A stretch of 64,000 bases of DNA from Phoronis australis (Eukaryota > Phoronida > Phoronidae), in assembly GCA_002633005.1 (NCBI GenBank), contig NMRA01000180.1, positions 435,955-499,954 of the forward strand, in the 5' to 3' direction. Made by a program: the position numbers and the translations under genes. Under the pieces are notes generated by a model. The model did not search any database, had not been told where the DNA came from, and saw only the letters and a program-made list of their open reading frames with translations. The number at the start of each line of letters is the position of its first letter. The stretch's first letter is position 1. This document shows, piece by piece, positions 34,401-42,076 of this stretch.

Positions 34401-36653
34401 TGTACATCTTAAACTGAGTGTTATTAATGTGCGTTTCATACATTCTTTAAACTTACTTTCCTTTTTAGTTTTAGTAATTTTTTACAGTTGGTGTTTAAAT
34501 GATGGCAGGTATTTCCGAAAGAGACCTCACCAGGCCTTTATCCAAGATTTTGAAAATAGGGTGTCCAAAATGGGGTTCCCAATATTCCAGGGTGTCCATG
34601 ATTCTGACGCGTAACCCCCCATCCCCAGCAATACCCCCAAACACAGATTTTTTTATAAAAAATGCATAGATCAAGGTTTTTACATCTAAGTTTATAAAAC
34701 AGCCTTCTATGGTGAGCATTTTTACTAAATAACTGTGTAGACCAAGACTTTTACAATGTTGTCAATTAAGTGTCAAAATAGCAACAATGCATATACTTTG
34801 TATATACGTTGTATATTTCTTCCTGCTTTGAAAAAAAAGTCCCCACTGTGAGCCTTCAGAGGCTTCCTAGTATTCATTACAATGCGTGAGTCCAAACTTG
34901 AAAGGTTCCTATTGACAGTGGGCGGCCAAATGATACATTGGGTGTCCTTGCCAGGGCGTCCAGATTAGTGCTAGGGAAATGGACGCCCAGGACGTATGCT
35001 GCATAAAGGCCTGGCCCTCACCCACAGAAGGCCCCTCTAGGAGCTCTTTTGGACACAAGGACCCGCATAGGGGCATTTTCAGAGTTGCATTTCTGGTATG
35101 GGACAAAGGTATTGAAAACGGGGCAAAATATGATCATTTTCTTAATGTTGGTTTAACTTTCTCTTCTTTACACATCAAACTCGAAGTCGAGTATTCCAAA
35201 GTGTATCTCATTCATTCCCTTGCATACATTTATTCATTCACTAGTACCACCGAACTCAGAACATTAAGAGACACTTTTGTGCAATACTCGGTTGTCTGCC
35301 AATAAAGCCAGGATTTGAACCTGGGTCTCAAAAATGAGAGGCCGCGGCTTAAACCACTGAGTAACGTTGTCTCCTCAGAAGAGAAGTCGGGTTAAAATAT
35401 TTCAAGTTCATACTTCTTAGATGACTTGTCAATGGACGTGTCGCCATACTGCTCTTATAACACCACAGTTGACAATGACGTGGAACTTGGCTGGTAATTC
35501 AAGTAAGTGACAGATAAAATCTAGGTAGAAGAAACAGATCATAGTCTCCCGATTCCATTATCACTGAATTTAATTTTCTAATCTTAAAGTGCAGTCAATT
35601 ACTCCCTCTTATAGCACTTTCACAGCCCACTGCTGACGGGGTGCAGTGGTAAGCTATACAAGTTTCTGAAAGGGTCCTCTTACTTATACCCAAAAGAGCC
35701 CCGTGGGTTTTTTGTGGATGCAGAATCACTTCAGGAATGTACACCTCATTGTAACGGTTAAGTCAGCTTTCACTCATGTGGTTTTAAGACAATGAATATG
35801 CTCCTGTGTTTTTATCAAGTGCTCCACACATTATTTCACATGCTGTTTCACATGTAGGCCCAGGAGTGTGCCTAATTCCAGATGTTGACACAGATCCACC
35901 AATAGCAGCACTGCTGTTTAGCGTGTATTGCAATCTCGATTAGGCTTCACGTCGGGATTTCCAGTCAGTTTAGTTTTTTGTCCAGTACCACAATCCAATT
36001 ATGTCAGCTAATGGAAAAGTACCCCACTGTTTAGAAAAGCGATAATGCCAGTGGCCAGCAATTCATCACCAAGCTACTGTCGACGGGTCTGTGAACTTCC
36101 AAATGATCCTAAGTACACCTAGATATACCATATCTAACATTCATTAATAAAAAAACATTATCTTTTTTAACTTTGGAGAAAATATTAGGAGAACCAAAAT
36201 AATTTTGAATATTCATAGATAGTAAAATAAAATTTGGCATTTCTTAACTTTTCCCAATTGGTTTTGGCTACAGACATAGGTCACCCTCTACTCAGAAAAG
36301 TCGAAATGTATTTTTTTAAAAATCCAAAGAAATGCATCTGAAAGTACAACATGTATATATGCGTACTTTAAGCAAGTACTTCTAAACTCAGACTGCATTG
36401 CAATGAGTTTTTCAAACTTACCAGGGTTAGCTCCGTTTTTATCATGACCAAGTTGACCACGATCATTGCTGCCACATGAAAACACGACACCTTCGTCTGT
36501 CACGAACAGAGTGTGGCCACCACCTGGACAGATCTGACGAATAGGCTTGCCACTCAGGTGCTTACAGTGGCATGGGGTTGTAACCTTCTGTTCCTCTGTA
36601 GTCCCTAAGCCAAGTTGGCCATGTACATTTTCACCCCAGCAGTACACCGACAT
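1274..36653 (-). CDS. HERC4: HERC4-like RCC1/HECT E3 ubiquitin ligase, whole gene
   Basis: Twenty-five exons join in phase into 1050 codons plus stop, close to the length of vertebrate HERC4. Residues 1 to about 384 are RCC1 repeats with recurring W/FGxNxxGQLGxG and SCGxxHxxAL motifs, the blades of a seven-bladed propeller. Residues 385-730 are the linker typical of small HERCs. Residues about 730-1050 form the HECT domain, ending with the thioester cysteine at about residue 1018 in [16 protein letters not shown] ligases take ubiquitin from an E2 onto this cysteine and pass it to a substrate; small HERCs are mainly cytoplasmic. Exons, high to low: 36653-36422, 34279-34123, 33218-33145, 29145-28953, 24630-24599, 23036-22945, 22315-22185, 21616-21376, 20800-20676, 19779-19723, 18154-18043, 17087-16898, 16190-16141, 15327-15085, 14296-14204, 13660-13487, one of two 48-bp exons, 8498-8403, 7428-7310, 5842-5728, 4845-4654, 4286-4212, 3742-3640, 3178-3126 (or 2205-2153), 1429-1274. 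HERC3 is the alternative name; order and motifs favour HERC4. Confidence 0.9.
1771..1922. repeat. About 50-bp tandem repeat, near three copies (also 2758-2894)
   Basis: Unit contains CCTTTTACAACCACCATACC and ATTCAACAGAATGGTCAGTA. In the last HERC4 intron. Confidence 0.85.
1785..2500. repeat. Left copy of a 716-bp duplication (right copy 2758-3473)
   Basis: Offset 973, with scattered single-base differences. The right copy begins exactly after the single N at 2757, the signature of two overlapping contigs placed end to end. Confidence 0.88.
2153..2205 (-). CDS. HERC4: HERC4-like exon 24, second assembled copy
   Basis: Same protein as 3126-3178, with a synonymous GAC/GAT difference. It lies in the duplicated block 1785-2500, probably the other allele. 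Confidence 0.8.
2501..2756. repeat. Perfect 87-bp inverted repeat, 82-bp spacer
   Basis: 2501-2587 and 2670-2756 are exact reverse complements as read, and the right arm ends at the single N at 2757. The matching place in the other copy (about 3474) lacks it. Either a polymorphic MITE (ends TTATACAGTTAGACG) or a chimeric contig end. Confidence 0.85.
2758..3473. repeat. Right copy of the 716-bp duplication
   Basis: Starts at the first base after N 2757 and matches 1785-2500. Carries exon 24. Confidence 0.88.
3126..3178 (-). CDS. HERC4: HERC4-like exon 24 (HECT C-lobe), copy in right contig
   Basis: Encodes [18 protein letters not shown]. The [12 protein letters not shown] motif is diagnostic of HERC3/4 C-lobes. 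Acceptor TTTTCAG, donor GTTAGT. Twin at 2153-2205 differs by one silent base. Confidence 0.88.
3640..3742 (-). CDS. HERC4: HERC4-like exon 23 (HECT)
   Basis: Encodes [20 protein letters not shown], then [14 protein letters not shown]. Acceptor TTTTCAG, donor GTAAGT, phase 1 out. A second copy lies at 68-170. Confidence 0.9.
4212..4286 (-). CDS. HERC4: HERC4-like exon 22 (HECT)
   Basis: Encodes [25 protein letters not shown]. Phase 0 at both ends; donor GGA|GTAAGT. Confidence 0.9.
4654..4845 (-). CDS. HERC4: HERC4-like exon 21 (HECT)
   Basis: Encodes [20 protein letters not shown], then [18 protein letters not shown] and [10 protein letters not shown]. Its acceptor (TTACAG|ATTACACGG) lies inside the first unit of a 40-bp tandem repeat, so the repeat has multiplied the 3' splice site. 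64 codons, phase 0. Confidence 0.9.
4841..5080. repeat. 40-bp minisatellite, six copies, carrying a splice acceptor
   Basis: Six exact-length 40-bp units. On the minus strand each has TTGTTACAG (TTGTTGCAG once); the one nearest the exon is the acceptor of exon 21, whose first five bases lie in the unit. Confidence 0.95.
5728..5842 (-). CDS. HERC4: HERC4-like exon 20 (HECT)
   Basis: Encodes [20 protein letters not shown], then [38 protein letters not shown] is typical of HERC3/4. Confidence 0.9.
7310..7428 (-). CDS. HERC4: HERC4-like exon 19 (HECT N-lobe)
   Basis: Encodes [39 protein letters not shown]. The [12 protein letters not shown] motif is near-invariant among HERCs. Donor AG|GTGAGG, phase 2. 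Confidence 0.9.
8403..8498 (-). CDS. HERC4: HERC4-like exon 18 (HECT N-lobe)
   Basis: Encodes [20 protein letters not shown], then [12 protein letters not shown]. Classic HECT N-lobe. Phase 0 at both ends; acceptor TTTTCAG, donor GTAAGT. Confidence 0.9.
9586..9672. repeat. Hairpin repeat in HERC4 intron (also in duplicate block near 11797)
   Basis: CTTACAGGGGTTC at the left and GAACCCTGTAAG at the right, with inner TTGAGAACCAGTT and CTACTTCTCAA arms. Related to 53302-53392. Confidence 0.5.
9787..9834 (-). CDS. HERC4: HECT alternative exon 17A
   Basis: A 48-bp exon encoding [16 protein letters not shown], with acceptor TTTCAG and donor AAG|GTCGGC, phase 0 at both ends. It covers the same 16 residues as 17B with 10 of 16 identical. 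The open frame and both splice sites are intact here and in the second copy, which argues against a dead exon. Confidence 0.82.
10271..10318 (-). CDS. HERC4: HECT alternative exon 17B
   Basis: A 48-bp exon encoding [16 protein letters not shown], with acceptor TTTTCAG and donor AAG|GTATGT, phase 0 at both ends. It holds the HECT-wide VxFxGExxxDxGGVxK motif at the start of the N-lobe, directly before EFF of exon 18. Closer to the vertebrate sequence than 17A. Residues 733-748 if used. Confidence 0.85.
10985..11136. repeat. 19-bp minisatellite (allele 1)
   Basis: Unit GAAAGAAAAATACAACAGA, about eight near-identical copies, cut off by the N at 11137. A 19-bp unit leaves all frames open, which creates false ORFs. 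Confidence 0.95.
11995..12042 (-). CDS. HERC4: Second assembled copy of HECT exon 17A
   Basis: Encodes [16 protein letters not shown], identical in protein to 9787-9834. It lies in the allelic-looking duplicate block. Confidence 0.75.
12494..12541 (-). CDS. HERC4: Second assembled copy of HECT exon 17B
   Basis: Encodes [16 protein letters not shown], one residue different (A for T) from 10271-10318. It lies in the 11138-13400 duplicate of 8930-11136, so it is most likely the other allele rather than a further exon. Confidence 0.75.
13208..13472. repeat. 19-bp minisatellite (allele 2), variant copies
   Basis: Same unit as 10985-11136 but about 14 copies with ACGGAG, ACCGAG, ATCCGAG and ACCAAG variants. 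Ends about 10 bp from the donor of exon 16. Confidence 0.95.
13487..13660 (-). CDS. HERC4: HERC4-like exon 16 (HECT entry)
   Basis: Encodes [40 protein letters not shown] and DLKKPLK. The DLKKPLK end is the conserved lead into the HECT N-lobe and joins in phase 0 to either 48-bp exon. The donor at 13486 is about 15 bp from a 19-bp minisatellite. Confidence 0.88.
14204..14296 (-). CDS. HERC4: HERC4-like exon 15 (pre-HECT)
   Basis: Encodes [20 protein letters not shown], then [11 protein letters not shown]. The NYPFIFD and [11 protein letters not shown] stretches are hallmark HERC3/4 sequence just before the HECT domain. Phase 0 at both ends. Confidence 0.88.
15085..15327 (-). CDS. HERC4: HERC4-like exon 14 (linker)
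   Basis: Encodes [20 protein letters not shown], then [33 protein letters not shown] and [11 protein letters not shown]. 81 codons, phase 0 at both ends. Confidence 0.85.
15461..15700. repeat. 30-bp minisatellite, eight copies
   Basis: Unit AGAGGTTATTTCACTGTTAT plus TGAGAGCCTG. As 30 is a multiple of three, the minus strand reads ([10 protein letters not shown])8, but there is no splice or family support for coding. Confidence 0.95.
16141..16190 (-). CDS. HERC4: HERC4-like exon 13 (linker)
   Basis: A 50-bp exon: (D)[16 protein letters not shown]. The D codon spans the junction. Acceptor CTCTTTAG, donor CAG|GTACAG. Confidence 0.82.
16898..17087 (-). CDS. HERC4: HERC4-like exon 12 (linker)
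   Basis: Encodes [35 protein letters not shown] and [15 protein letters not shown]. The [19 protein letters not shown] motif is diagnostic of HERC3/HERC4. Confidence 0.88.
17088..19722. other. HERC4 introns around exon 11
   Basis: Intron sequence apart from the exon at 18043-18154. No repeat with clear ends seen. Confidence 0.55.
18043..18154 (-). CDS. HERC4: HERC4-like exon 11 (linker)
   Basis: Encodes [20 protein letters not shown], then [24 protein letters not shown] is the conserved part. Phase 2 in, 0 out. Confidence 0.8.
19723..19779 (-). CDS. HERC4: HERC4-like exon 10 (linker)
   Basis: A 57-bp exon: [18 protein letters not shown]. The [13 protein letters not shown] stretch is a conserved small-HERC linker motif. 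Acceptor TTTTTCAG, donor AG|GTGAGT. Confidence 0.82.
20086..20652. repeat. 36-bp minisatellite, about 16 copies
   Basis: Unit GTTGTACAGTCCTGAATACC plus ATATGAGGTGCCAGTA, with some 33-bp copies (CCACGAGG for CCATATGAGG). Begins about 20 bp inside the intron from the exon 9 donor. Confidence 0.95.
20676..20800 (-). CDS. HERC4: HERC4-like exon 9 (linker)
   Basis: Encodes [20 protein letters not shown] and [14 protein letters not shown]. Donor GA|GTATGT at 20675 lies about 20 bp from a 36-bp minisatellite that fills the start of the intron. Phases 0 in, 2 out. Confidence 0.8.
21376..21616 (-). CDS. HERC4: HERC4-like exon 8 (last RCC1 blade)
   Basis: Encodes [20 protein letters not shown], then [20 protein letters not shown] and [14 protein letters not shown]. 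Marks the end of the propeller (about residue 384). Acceptor TTACAG, donor GTAAGC. Confidence 0.88.
22185..22315 (-). CDS. HERC4: HERC4-like exon 7 (RCC1)
   Basis: Encodes [20 protein letters not shown], then [17 protein letters not shown]. Very close to the vertebrate HERC4 blade. Donor GTACGT; joins exon 8 at the GNQHTLAFV junction. Confidence 0.88.
22412..22516. repeat. (AAT/AAC)n microsatellite
   Basis: Mixed AATAATAAC and AACAATAAT runs in the intron between HERC4 exons 6 and 7. Confidence 0.9.
22945..23036 (-). CDS. HERC4: HERC4-like exon 6 (RCC1)
   Basis: Encodes [13 protein letters not shown], then [20 protein letters not shown]1 core [11 protein letters not shown]. Ends in phase 0 before DGGVFTFG. 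Confidence 0.88.
24056..24260 (+). repeat. tRNA-derived SINE
   Basis: Box A TGGCTCAGTAGTTAGAGC with a perfect GCTC/GAGC D-arm, box B GGTTCAAATC, and an acceptor-like CAGTG/CACTG pair. Then a tail with GAATGAGAACCTGGAT and a T-run end near 24258. In a HERC4 intron. Confidence 0.6.
24599..24630 (-). CDS. HERC4: HERC4-like micro-exon 5
   Basis: Only 32 bp: [10 protein letters not shown]. It supplies the FGQLGLND motif that completes the blade begun by WGKN(S) in exon 4 and continued by [13 protein letters not shown] in exon 6. Acceptor TTTTTCAG, donor GTAAGA. The phases (2 in, 1 out) fit both neighbours, which supports an exon this small. Confidence 0.85.
24866..24952 (+). CDS. SAP-like exon nested in HERC4 intron
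   Basis: An open stretch encodes [20 protein letters not shown] and KHDLIQ, fitting the SAP helix-turn-helix pattern (LRxxLxxRGAxxxGxKxxLIxR), a DNA-binding fold. It ends at a good donor AAAG|GTAAGG. It can splice in phase to 25392 (acceptor TTTTTAG), giving [13 protein letters not shown]. No in-frame ATG is seen upstream before a TGA, so the true start is unknown. It lies just inside the left inverted repeat and points inward. Confidence 0.4.
25392..25493 (+). CDS. Possible second exon of the nested SAP-like ORF
   Basis: After acceptor TTTTTAG the frame reads [20 protein letters not shown], then a short tail and stop near 25493. LIQRFE across the junction resembles the end of a SAP helix. 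Cysteines (CC-x3-C-x2-C) could be chance. An AATAAA at about 26741 could end a downstream non-coding exon. Confidence 0.25.
   Translation, partial: FEGLYRAEEICCFATCINCKTTKIYYIFRIHSD
26862..26952 (-). CDS. Possible second exon of the nested minus-strand ORF
   Basis: Acceptor TGTTACAG is followed by [20 protein letters not shown] and [15 protein letters not shown], then TAA. The phase does not match the end of the long frame at 27594 but would match the signal-peptide frame, again pointing to a one-base shift in the first exon. Confidence 0.25.
27586..27829 (-). pseudogene. Signal-peptide-like ORF with broken frame, nested in HERC4 intron
   Basis: An ATG near 27829 starts [20 protein letters not shown], which looks like a secretion signal, but that frame stops after 33 codons. 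One base over, a longer frame runs [20 protein letters not shown], then [20 protein letters not shown] to a donor G|GTAAGT at 27594. A single-base shift would join them; an indel error or true decay are both possible. It lies just inside the right inverted repeat and faces the SAP-like exon. Confidence 0.35.
28953..29145 (-). CDS. HERC4: HERC4-like exon 4 (RCC1)
   Basis: Encodes [40 protein letters not shown] and GKN. Two RCC1 repeats, strongly like HERC4 blade 4. Donor AG|GTCAG, acceptor TTTTTAG. Confidence 0.88.
29146..33144. other. HERC4 intron 3
   Basis: A 4-kb intron. Contains a dispersed repeat copy near 30840 and the 46-bp minisatellite at 32463. No nested gene recognised. Confidence 0.55.
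32463..32773. repeat. 46-bp minisatellite, about seven copies
   Basis: Unit CTTTTTACAAATAATAGGAC plus TGAACTTTGGCAAAAGCTTG and CTTCAT, with shortened copies towards the right end. In the intron between HERC4 exons 3 and 4. Confidence 0.93.
33145..33218 (-). CDS. HERC4: HERC4-like exon 3 (RCC1)
   Basis: A 74-bp exon encoding [20 protein letters not shown] and ALTQ. The [11 protein letters not shown] core is the RCC1 signature. Enters in phase 2 and leaves in phase 1, joining the next exon to give [10 protein letters not shown]. Confidence 0.85.
34123..34279 (-). CDS. HERC4: HERC4-like exon 2 (RCC1 repeats)
   Basis: Encodes [20 protein letters not shown], then [20 protein letters not shown] and VPK, two RCC1 half-blades. 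Acceptor TTCAG, donor GTAAGT. Residues about 78-130. Confidence 0.85.
34531..35013. mobile_element. hAT-type MITE, copy 1
   Basis: A 483-bp element with ends CAGGCCTTTATCCA and, inverted, CAGGCCTTTATGCAG. Flanked by GACCTCAC (34523-34530) and GCCCTCAC (35014-35021), an 8-bp target duplication with one change. The 8-bp duplication and CAG ends indicate the hAT superfamily. It is non-coding. A sister copy is at 61476-61966. Confidence 0.85.
35300..35380 (-). repeat. tRNA-like sequence (SINE head or tRNA pseudogene)
   Basis: On the minus strand: ACTCAGTGGTTTAAGC box A, GGTTCAAATCC box B in a perfect CCAGG/CCTGG T-arm, TCTCA/TGAGA anticodon-like stem. The acceptor stem does not pair, so it is not a working tRNA. 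Confidence 0.5.
36422..36653 (-). CDS. HERC4: HERC4-like exon 1 (start codon, first RCC1 repeats)
   Basis: Starts [17 protein letters not shown], matching the short N-terminus of small HERCs in which the Met lies just before the first CWG of the propeller, so this ATG at 36653-36651 is the likely start. It also holds [12 protein letters not shown] and [16 protein letters not shown]. Donor is G|GTAAGT at 36421; it ends in phase 1 and joins exon 2 to give the NPE codon run. Residues 1-77. Confidence 0.85.
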
Positions 36654-36819
36654 AGCGTAGTAGTATCCACGAACAGACTGTTACTCTGTATTTTCCGTAA
36701 GTACTGAAGCGGCACAGAGCTTAGAGGGCTTCATCTGCACGATATGAAAGCCATCATTAATGACAGAAACTTCTAAAAGGTATACCAATATTAAAGCTAT
36801 GTAGGACTTCATAAAATAA

Positions 36820-37100
36820 ATCTGAGAAATGGCTGTTTCGGATTCATATGAAACTTTCAGATGCAGTGCTTTATGCACTGTTCTTCAAAATGCTGTACGG
36901 GATTGTTTATAAATTAATGCACTTTGATAGCACTTTTACGATTTCGATGAATTAATTCAAAAGTTGCTTAACACGAAAAAGATATAACATTATAGAAAAC
37001 TGTAACAAAACTTTTGAGATTTTGTCTTGAACAACTATATCAAAATTGGTTGTGTTGTTGATACTGCTCTTTTTCTTTTTTTGCTAAAGTTTACTAAAAG
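36820..37100 (+). repeat. Dispersed repeat (partner 60462-60720)
   Basis: Shares AGAAATGGCTG, GATTCATAT, TTTCAGAT and GCTTTAT.CACTGTTCT in order with the partner, and later CTTGAACA..TATATCAAA. Same orientation, moderate divergence. Upstream of HERC4. Confidence 0.55.
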
Positions 37101-37862
37101 ACATGGTCAAGTGACTCATTTAATGACAGATTGGTATGTTACAAAGCAAAGTCTACAATGCATATGTGTACAATATGTGTTTAAAGACCTTAAGATCTAT
37201 GCTTTTCTAGATATTTGTCTAAATTCACACTTGTTGATAAGGTCCAATGAAACCTTAAAAACTAGGGTTTAACCACAAAACATAAATAAAAACTGCAACA
37301 GTTCTGAAAGATGGTGCTGCCTTAGTCAGTGCAGCATAATGCAGACCCAAAGTTCAAACCAAGAGCATTGAACAACAATTTCAATAGCTTGGCACTTAAA
37401 ATTTCCAAGACAAATGATTGTGCCATAGCTAAGCTGTAGACCAGAATAATTAGTATCAAATACAAGTGAATAAATGGACCACATAACTACTAATACCCTG
37501 TTCACACCAAAGCAGTTATAACATTTAAAACTAATTTAAAGGTTTTAACTCTCAGCTTTAAATAACTCCAAGAGGATGGTTTGGTGAGAGGTTATCACCG
37601 CTGTAACTGGGTGTAAACACAGCAGCTACAAAAGTTACAACTCTGTAGGTGGCACTGCAGTCAAATCTCTATTAAAACAATAGGGTCATCCCGAATTACA
37701 CAGCAACACTCGAATCTTGAAGTATTTACCCACAATACCGTAAACAACTGTCAGGCACATTTGCTACCTCACTTTCATGCCACTCGAGTTTCACACGTTA
37801 TTCACTGTTGTCTGATTCTTTACAAGTTTTTCTCGGTTGGATTTCTCTATTCGTCCTTTTAA

Positions 37863-38125
37863 TGCCAACGAAGTATTACTGCTGTGTTGTGGGCTGCAAC
37901 TCCGACATGAAAAAGTTAGATAAACTGGACAAATACCCATGAATGTGTGATATGAAACTCTTCGCTTTCTTTGACATCAATGAATGTGCCCGATTTCCAA
38001 AACTAGGTCACGCGCGTTCTAATCTCCAAGACAGAGGAGAGTTCTATCGCCATGTAATCCGGAACGGCCCTATTGTGGCAAACGGAGGCCACTCTAAGTT
38101 GGACGAATCAGAAACCGGAAAATGA
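37863..38125 (+). pseudogene. Possible THAP-type zinc-finger relic
   Basis: ATG opens MPTKYYCCVVGCNSDMKKLD, like the MPxxCxVxGCxN start of THAP DNA-binding domains, then hits TGA after YP. Downstream in another frame LFAFFDINECARFPKL and RHVIRNGPIV follow. The later C-x2-H of THAP is not recognised. A weak call. Confidence 0.25.
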
Positions 38126-40116
38126 CAATACTGACAACTATCAACCAAAACAAGAAATCAGGATTACAACAGATTTTGAAAATTATGTTGGTGTGGAGGG
38201 TAGATTACATTACAGTTACAACCTCACTTAGTTGGCCTGAATGCAGCTTTGAATGACAAAAAAGAGCAAGTTGCATGGTACCAGTAAAATTTATTACCCT
38301 TTAACATCAAGGTAAATAATTACAATTAAAAAAGTATGTACGCAGAACACAATCACTCTCAATCAGCAGGTACTAGAAGCTTGAATCAAACTATTATATA
38401 ATCACCCAGGCCAGGTATTGAAAGTACTGGAGGAACTTCTGAATTCTCACTTCCTCTCCCACAGAAAAATGGAGATTTGATATTTTAAAAGCCAACAAAT
38501 AATTGTTAGTTGGTTGTAGTTAAAATAATATTTTAAATACAATATAGTTAAAATAATATTTTAACTACAACATTATATAAGATACCCAGCAGATGAAACT
38601 GGTGTCTGTTCATTTCACCAAGCTCACAATGTTTTGCTAACAGAGATCTATGTCACTTGGTTATGAAAAGAATTAGAAAGTGAAAGCAATTCACAGGAAT
38701 TTCCTGTAGCTATATATTGAATTGTTAAGTATGGGTCTTGGAAAGCACTGATAAATCAACAAAAAGGCTATAGTTAGGCATGTGGAGAAAATTATTTTTA
38801 AAAACATTTCAACTCGATAGATCTGCTGTCAGTAATGGGGTCATTATCGCCAGCATTTAATATACCTACATTCACAAACTGGCTAAAATGCTTGTTTACT
38901 TAAGGACTTTCGTTAGTAGACTAACTATCAGTAATGCAATAGTCATTCTTGCTGGCAGTACAAGTAACACAAAAACCGCTGGGCTTTTCGAAAGCACCTA
39001 CTTTTGTAGGCCACCGTTTACTTCAATGGACACACACACATGGGGGCCAGTGGGAAGCATTTGTTTAGTGTTGCATTGGTAATCAATTTACGGCAGACAG
39101 TCTAAGAGTTTTGATATTGATTATCACAAAAAACATTTCAGGAAGTGAGACTACCTCCACAAGAATCCATACACTCGAAAGGTACATTGACCTAGTACTA
39201 GTAATCCGACTTAGCCATGGTTGAACGGAATAAGTAAAATTTTCATCACACAAAACAGATTAGGATGTGACACCGCCGACATGTAGTCAGCCAGCTAATC
39301 TGCAAGAAGAATTACGTCAAAATACAGCTAGGAACCACTGTGAATTAACCTTAGCCTAAAAAGACCTCGAAATTTCGCACTGCCCGGGTAGCAATTACAC
39401 CACCTGTGGATTAGTGCAGAAACCGACGGGTAATGCTGTAGCTCCTGCATAGAGTCGAAGGACTATAGGTGTTGCCTAGGCCCATGTAGGCAACATGTGG
39501 CCCCTTGATTGACTGGCTTAGGAGAAAATACACTCCAAATCGGTCTCTATGTTAATTTCAGCCCATGTATGTTAAACGGGCGGTAAGCCAAATCCGTTCA
39601 CTGAATAAGAGGTTTTCGCCTCCTAAAAAATACATTTTACACTTAAAAAGGCACTTATTTTTTTGGCCATCTTGCATGTCCAAGGCAATTATGTTAAGTT
39701 TGGGGAAGAATTCCAACTCCACTTTAATTTGGTCTCCGTCAACTTTTTCACTGCACAGAACAACCACGCAGTATTTCAATTGACAATACGTGAGTTGGGC
39801 AAGGACAAGCGCATGACTGAACTAAGCATGCGAGCTGGTGCAAGAAACGGCAAAAAGTAGCATAGCCATGGGATGATATCCGATGAAATTTGTAACATTT
39901 GTTTCTCTTGCACTTTTTGTTCGTCAACAGGTGTGATTTCATGTAACTTCCTCCAATTAGCACCCGATGAGAGAAGCTCAAGTGAACCATACATGACAGA
40001 TTTTCATGGATACACATGTTCTAATTATTTTGACTAAATCGTCTCCACAGAATGGTGCGTCTTAATTACAACTCAATGTGTATATATTATATGCATGTTT
40101 AATTCAACGTTATTCA

Positions 40117-40240
40117 GGCACTGGTTGGATTTAGTGGTCCTTGATTTAGAGAACCAGGCAATCACTGAATAACAGGCCCGTGGATGAAACTGTGATAGCT
40201 TGGTTCTCTAAATCAGGGACCGCTTTGTCTGACCAGTGCC
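40117..40240. mobile_element. 124-bp hairpin MITE
   Basis: Nearly palindromic: GGCACTGGT at the left and ACCAGTGCC at the right, with inner arms around TTTAGAGAACCA and TGGTTCTCTAAA. Flanked by GTTATTCA and GTTATTCG, an 8-bp duplication with one change. Confidence 0.75.
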
Positions 40241-42003
40241 GTTATTCGCTGTATTCTGAGTAGGCAATTACATCGCCCTGAATGCAGTAGACATACAGGG
40301 CTGATAGTACACCCCCAAAAAATTACTCATATCACAAAACACTAAAAAAACTCGAATGAAACATGTATATATACACGTGGAGTTGCAATTAACACCTACC
40401 ATGACTCTGGAGACAATTTAGTCAACGTCATTTGAACATATCCATGAAAATTTGTCGCGGTTTTCTCGAGCCTCCCTCAACGGGTGCCATATTTTGAGGA
40501 AGTTATGTGAAATCATGCATGTTGACACAAATCTGATACCTTCCCATGCTATTTGCAAATGTCACCCTGCATGGCCAGCGTCATACGCTTTGCTCAGTCT
40601 CGCGCTAGTTTTTGCCTTACTCACATGACACAGTTGAAATACTTAATGGTTATCGCACGAATGGTGAAAAAGTTAACGATGACCAAAAAGCGAAATTGGA
40701 AATCTTCGCCAAAGTTACGCCATAACTATACTTCACCAACGACATGTGTAGAAGTAGAAAGGAACACTGAAGAAAGGAAGCACTTTTTTAAGTCATAGTT
40801 TTAAGTCTTTTAAGAGTAGAATGTATTTTTGACGAAGTGAAAACTCTCAATCAGTGACCGGATTTGGCCCACTGTCCGTTTAAAAATACACAAAACGAAG
40901 TCCTAGCCATTCAATCCGAGGGTCTACGTGTTGCCTATATTTTGAGATGATGAGCAACATTTTCTGAAGGTGTAACATCGCCTGTACACGGCGTGTAGGC
41001 TAATTCCTATTGCCTACCTAACCAGCGAACGCCAAGAACTACGTAGATTACTGCTAGTGCTAGTCACCCACCACTGCACACGTTCAGATTACATCACCTA
41101 CATGCAATAATTTGGCTTAAAAGGGGTTTTGTTGCGCTTATTTATCATAGTCACAATGGCTCTCACCAAACAAAAAGCCACAGCTTTCATCACACTGATA
41201 AAACTAACGTTTTGTCTAACCACTGAACTACACGACACGTACTTTTCAAAGCTCGAAGAAGTTGCCCAGACCATTTGTTTCTGTTGTGTTATGAAAATTC
41301 ACGCACTCAGCGAGACTAGTGGAGATTGGTTGTAAGCCATTTTGAAAAACTGGACCGATCTACGGTTGCATGTTTAGCCCTGCAAGCAAACAATTTCTGC
41401 GGTATTTAAAACATCTGTTTCCTGGCTTTTTAAGTTAAATTTAGTTATTTTAAAAGGTTAATTTCAGGAATACGTAGTCATATTATTAGCATATAAGACA
41501 CATTTTTCAATTAGTTAGGACATGAATGGTCTTCAACTTAAAGCAAGTAAGATATCAAAATAGAGTATGACAGGGAATTTCCCGGTTTCATTGACCTGCC
41601 CGAATGACGTCATTTACCGTCAAGAAGGTTTCACTTTGCTGCACACGTTGCTGTTGCTGCAGTTTAACTGTTGCGGGATTTTCCCGCAGTCGAATAGCGA
41701 CCTCGTGTATTTCAAGTTGTTAGTAATGTTTTACACACTGTCAGGACTCGTTTCTTCTTATTGGAACCAGTGTTGCCTGCCGACTGCCTGTGCAAGTTGA
41801 CCTGTGTGACTCTCAATCTCAATACAGCAATGCATGTGTACGTTGGCAATGACGCAAGTTTCATGGGCGCCAGTGCCGTGATGTTCTGATGTCATATTGA
41901 CCTGTTGTCTCCTAATCAACGCATTTTCTTTTCGTTTTGATCATGCAAGTACCTGCTTATTATTAGATTCATAATGAAGATACTTAACCATATTGTCGTA
42001 ATA

Positions 42004-42076
42004 GCCGAGATTGCCCGACCTCGGGAATCGAACCCCGATTTAACCGGCGAGCGTGCTAACCATTCAGCTAATAGGC
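42004..42076 (-). repeat. tRNA-like sequence
   Basis: Minus strand starts TTGCCTATTAGCTGAATGG and ends GGTTCGATTCCCGAGG then TCGGGCAA; TTGCC/GGCAA ends pair. The T-arm has only three good pairs and no clean anticodon arm. Pseudogene or SINE head. Confidence 0.45.

Noticed and set aside
42004-42076. Functional tRNA gene
   Set aside because: T-arm has a mismatch and there is no clean anticodon stem.
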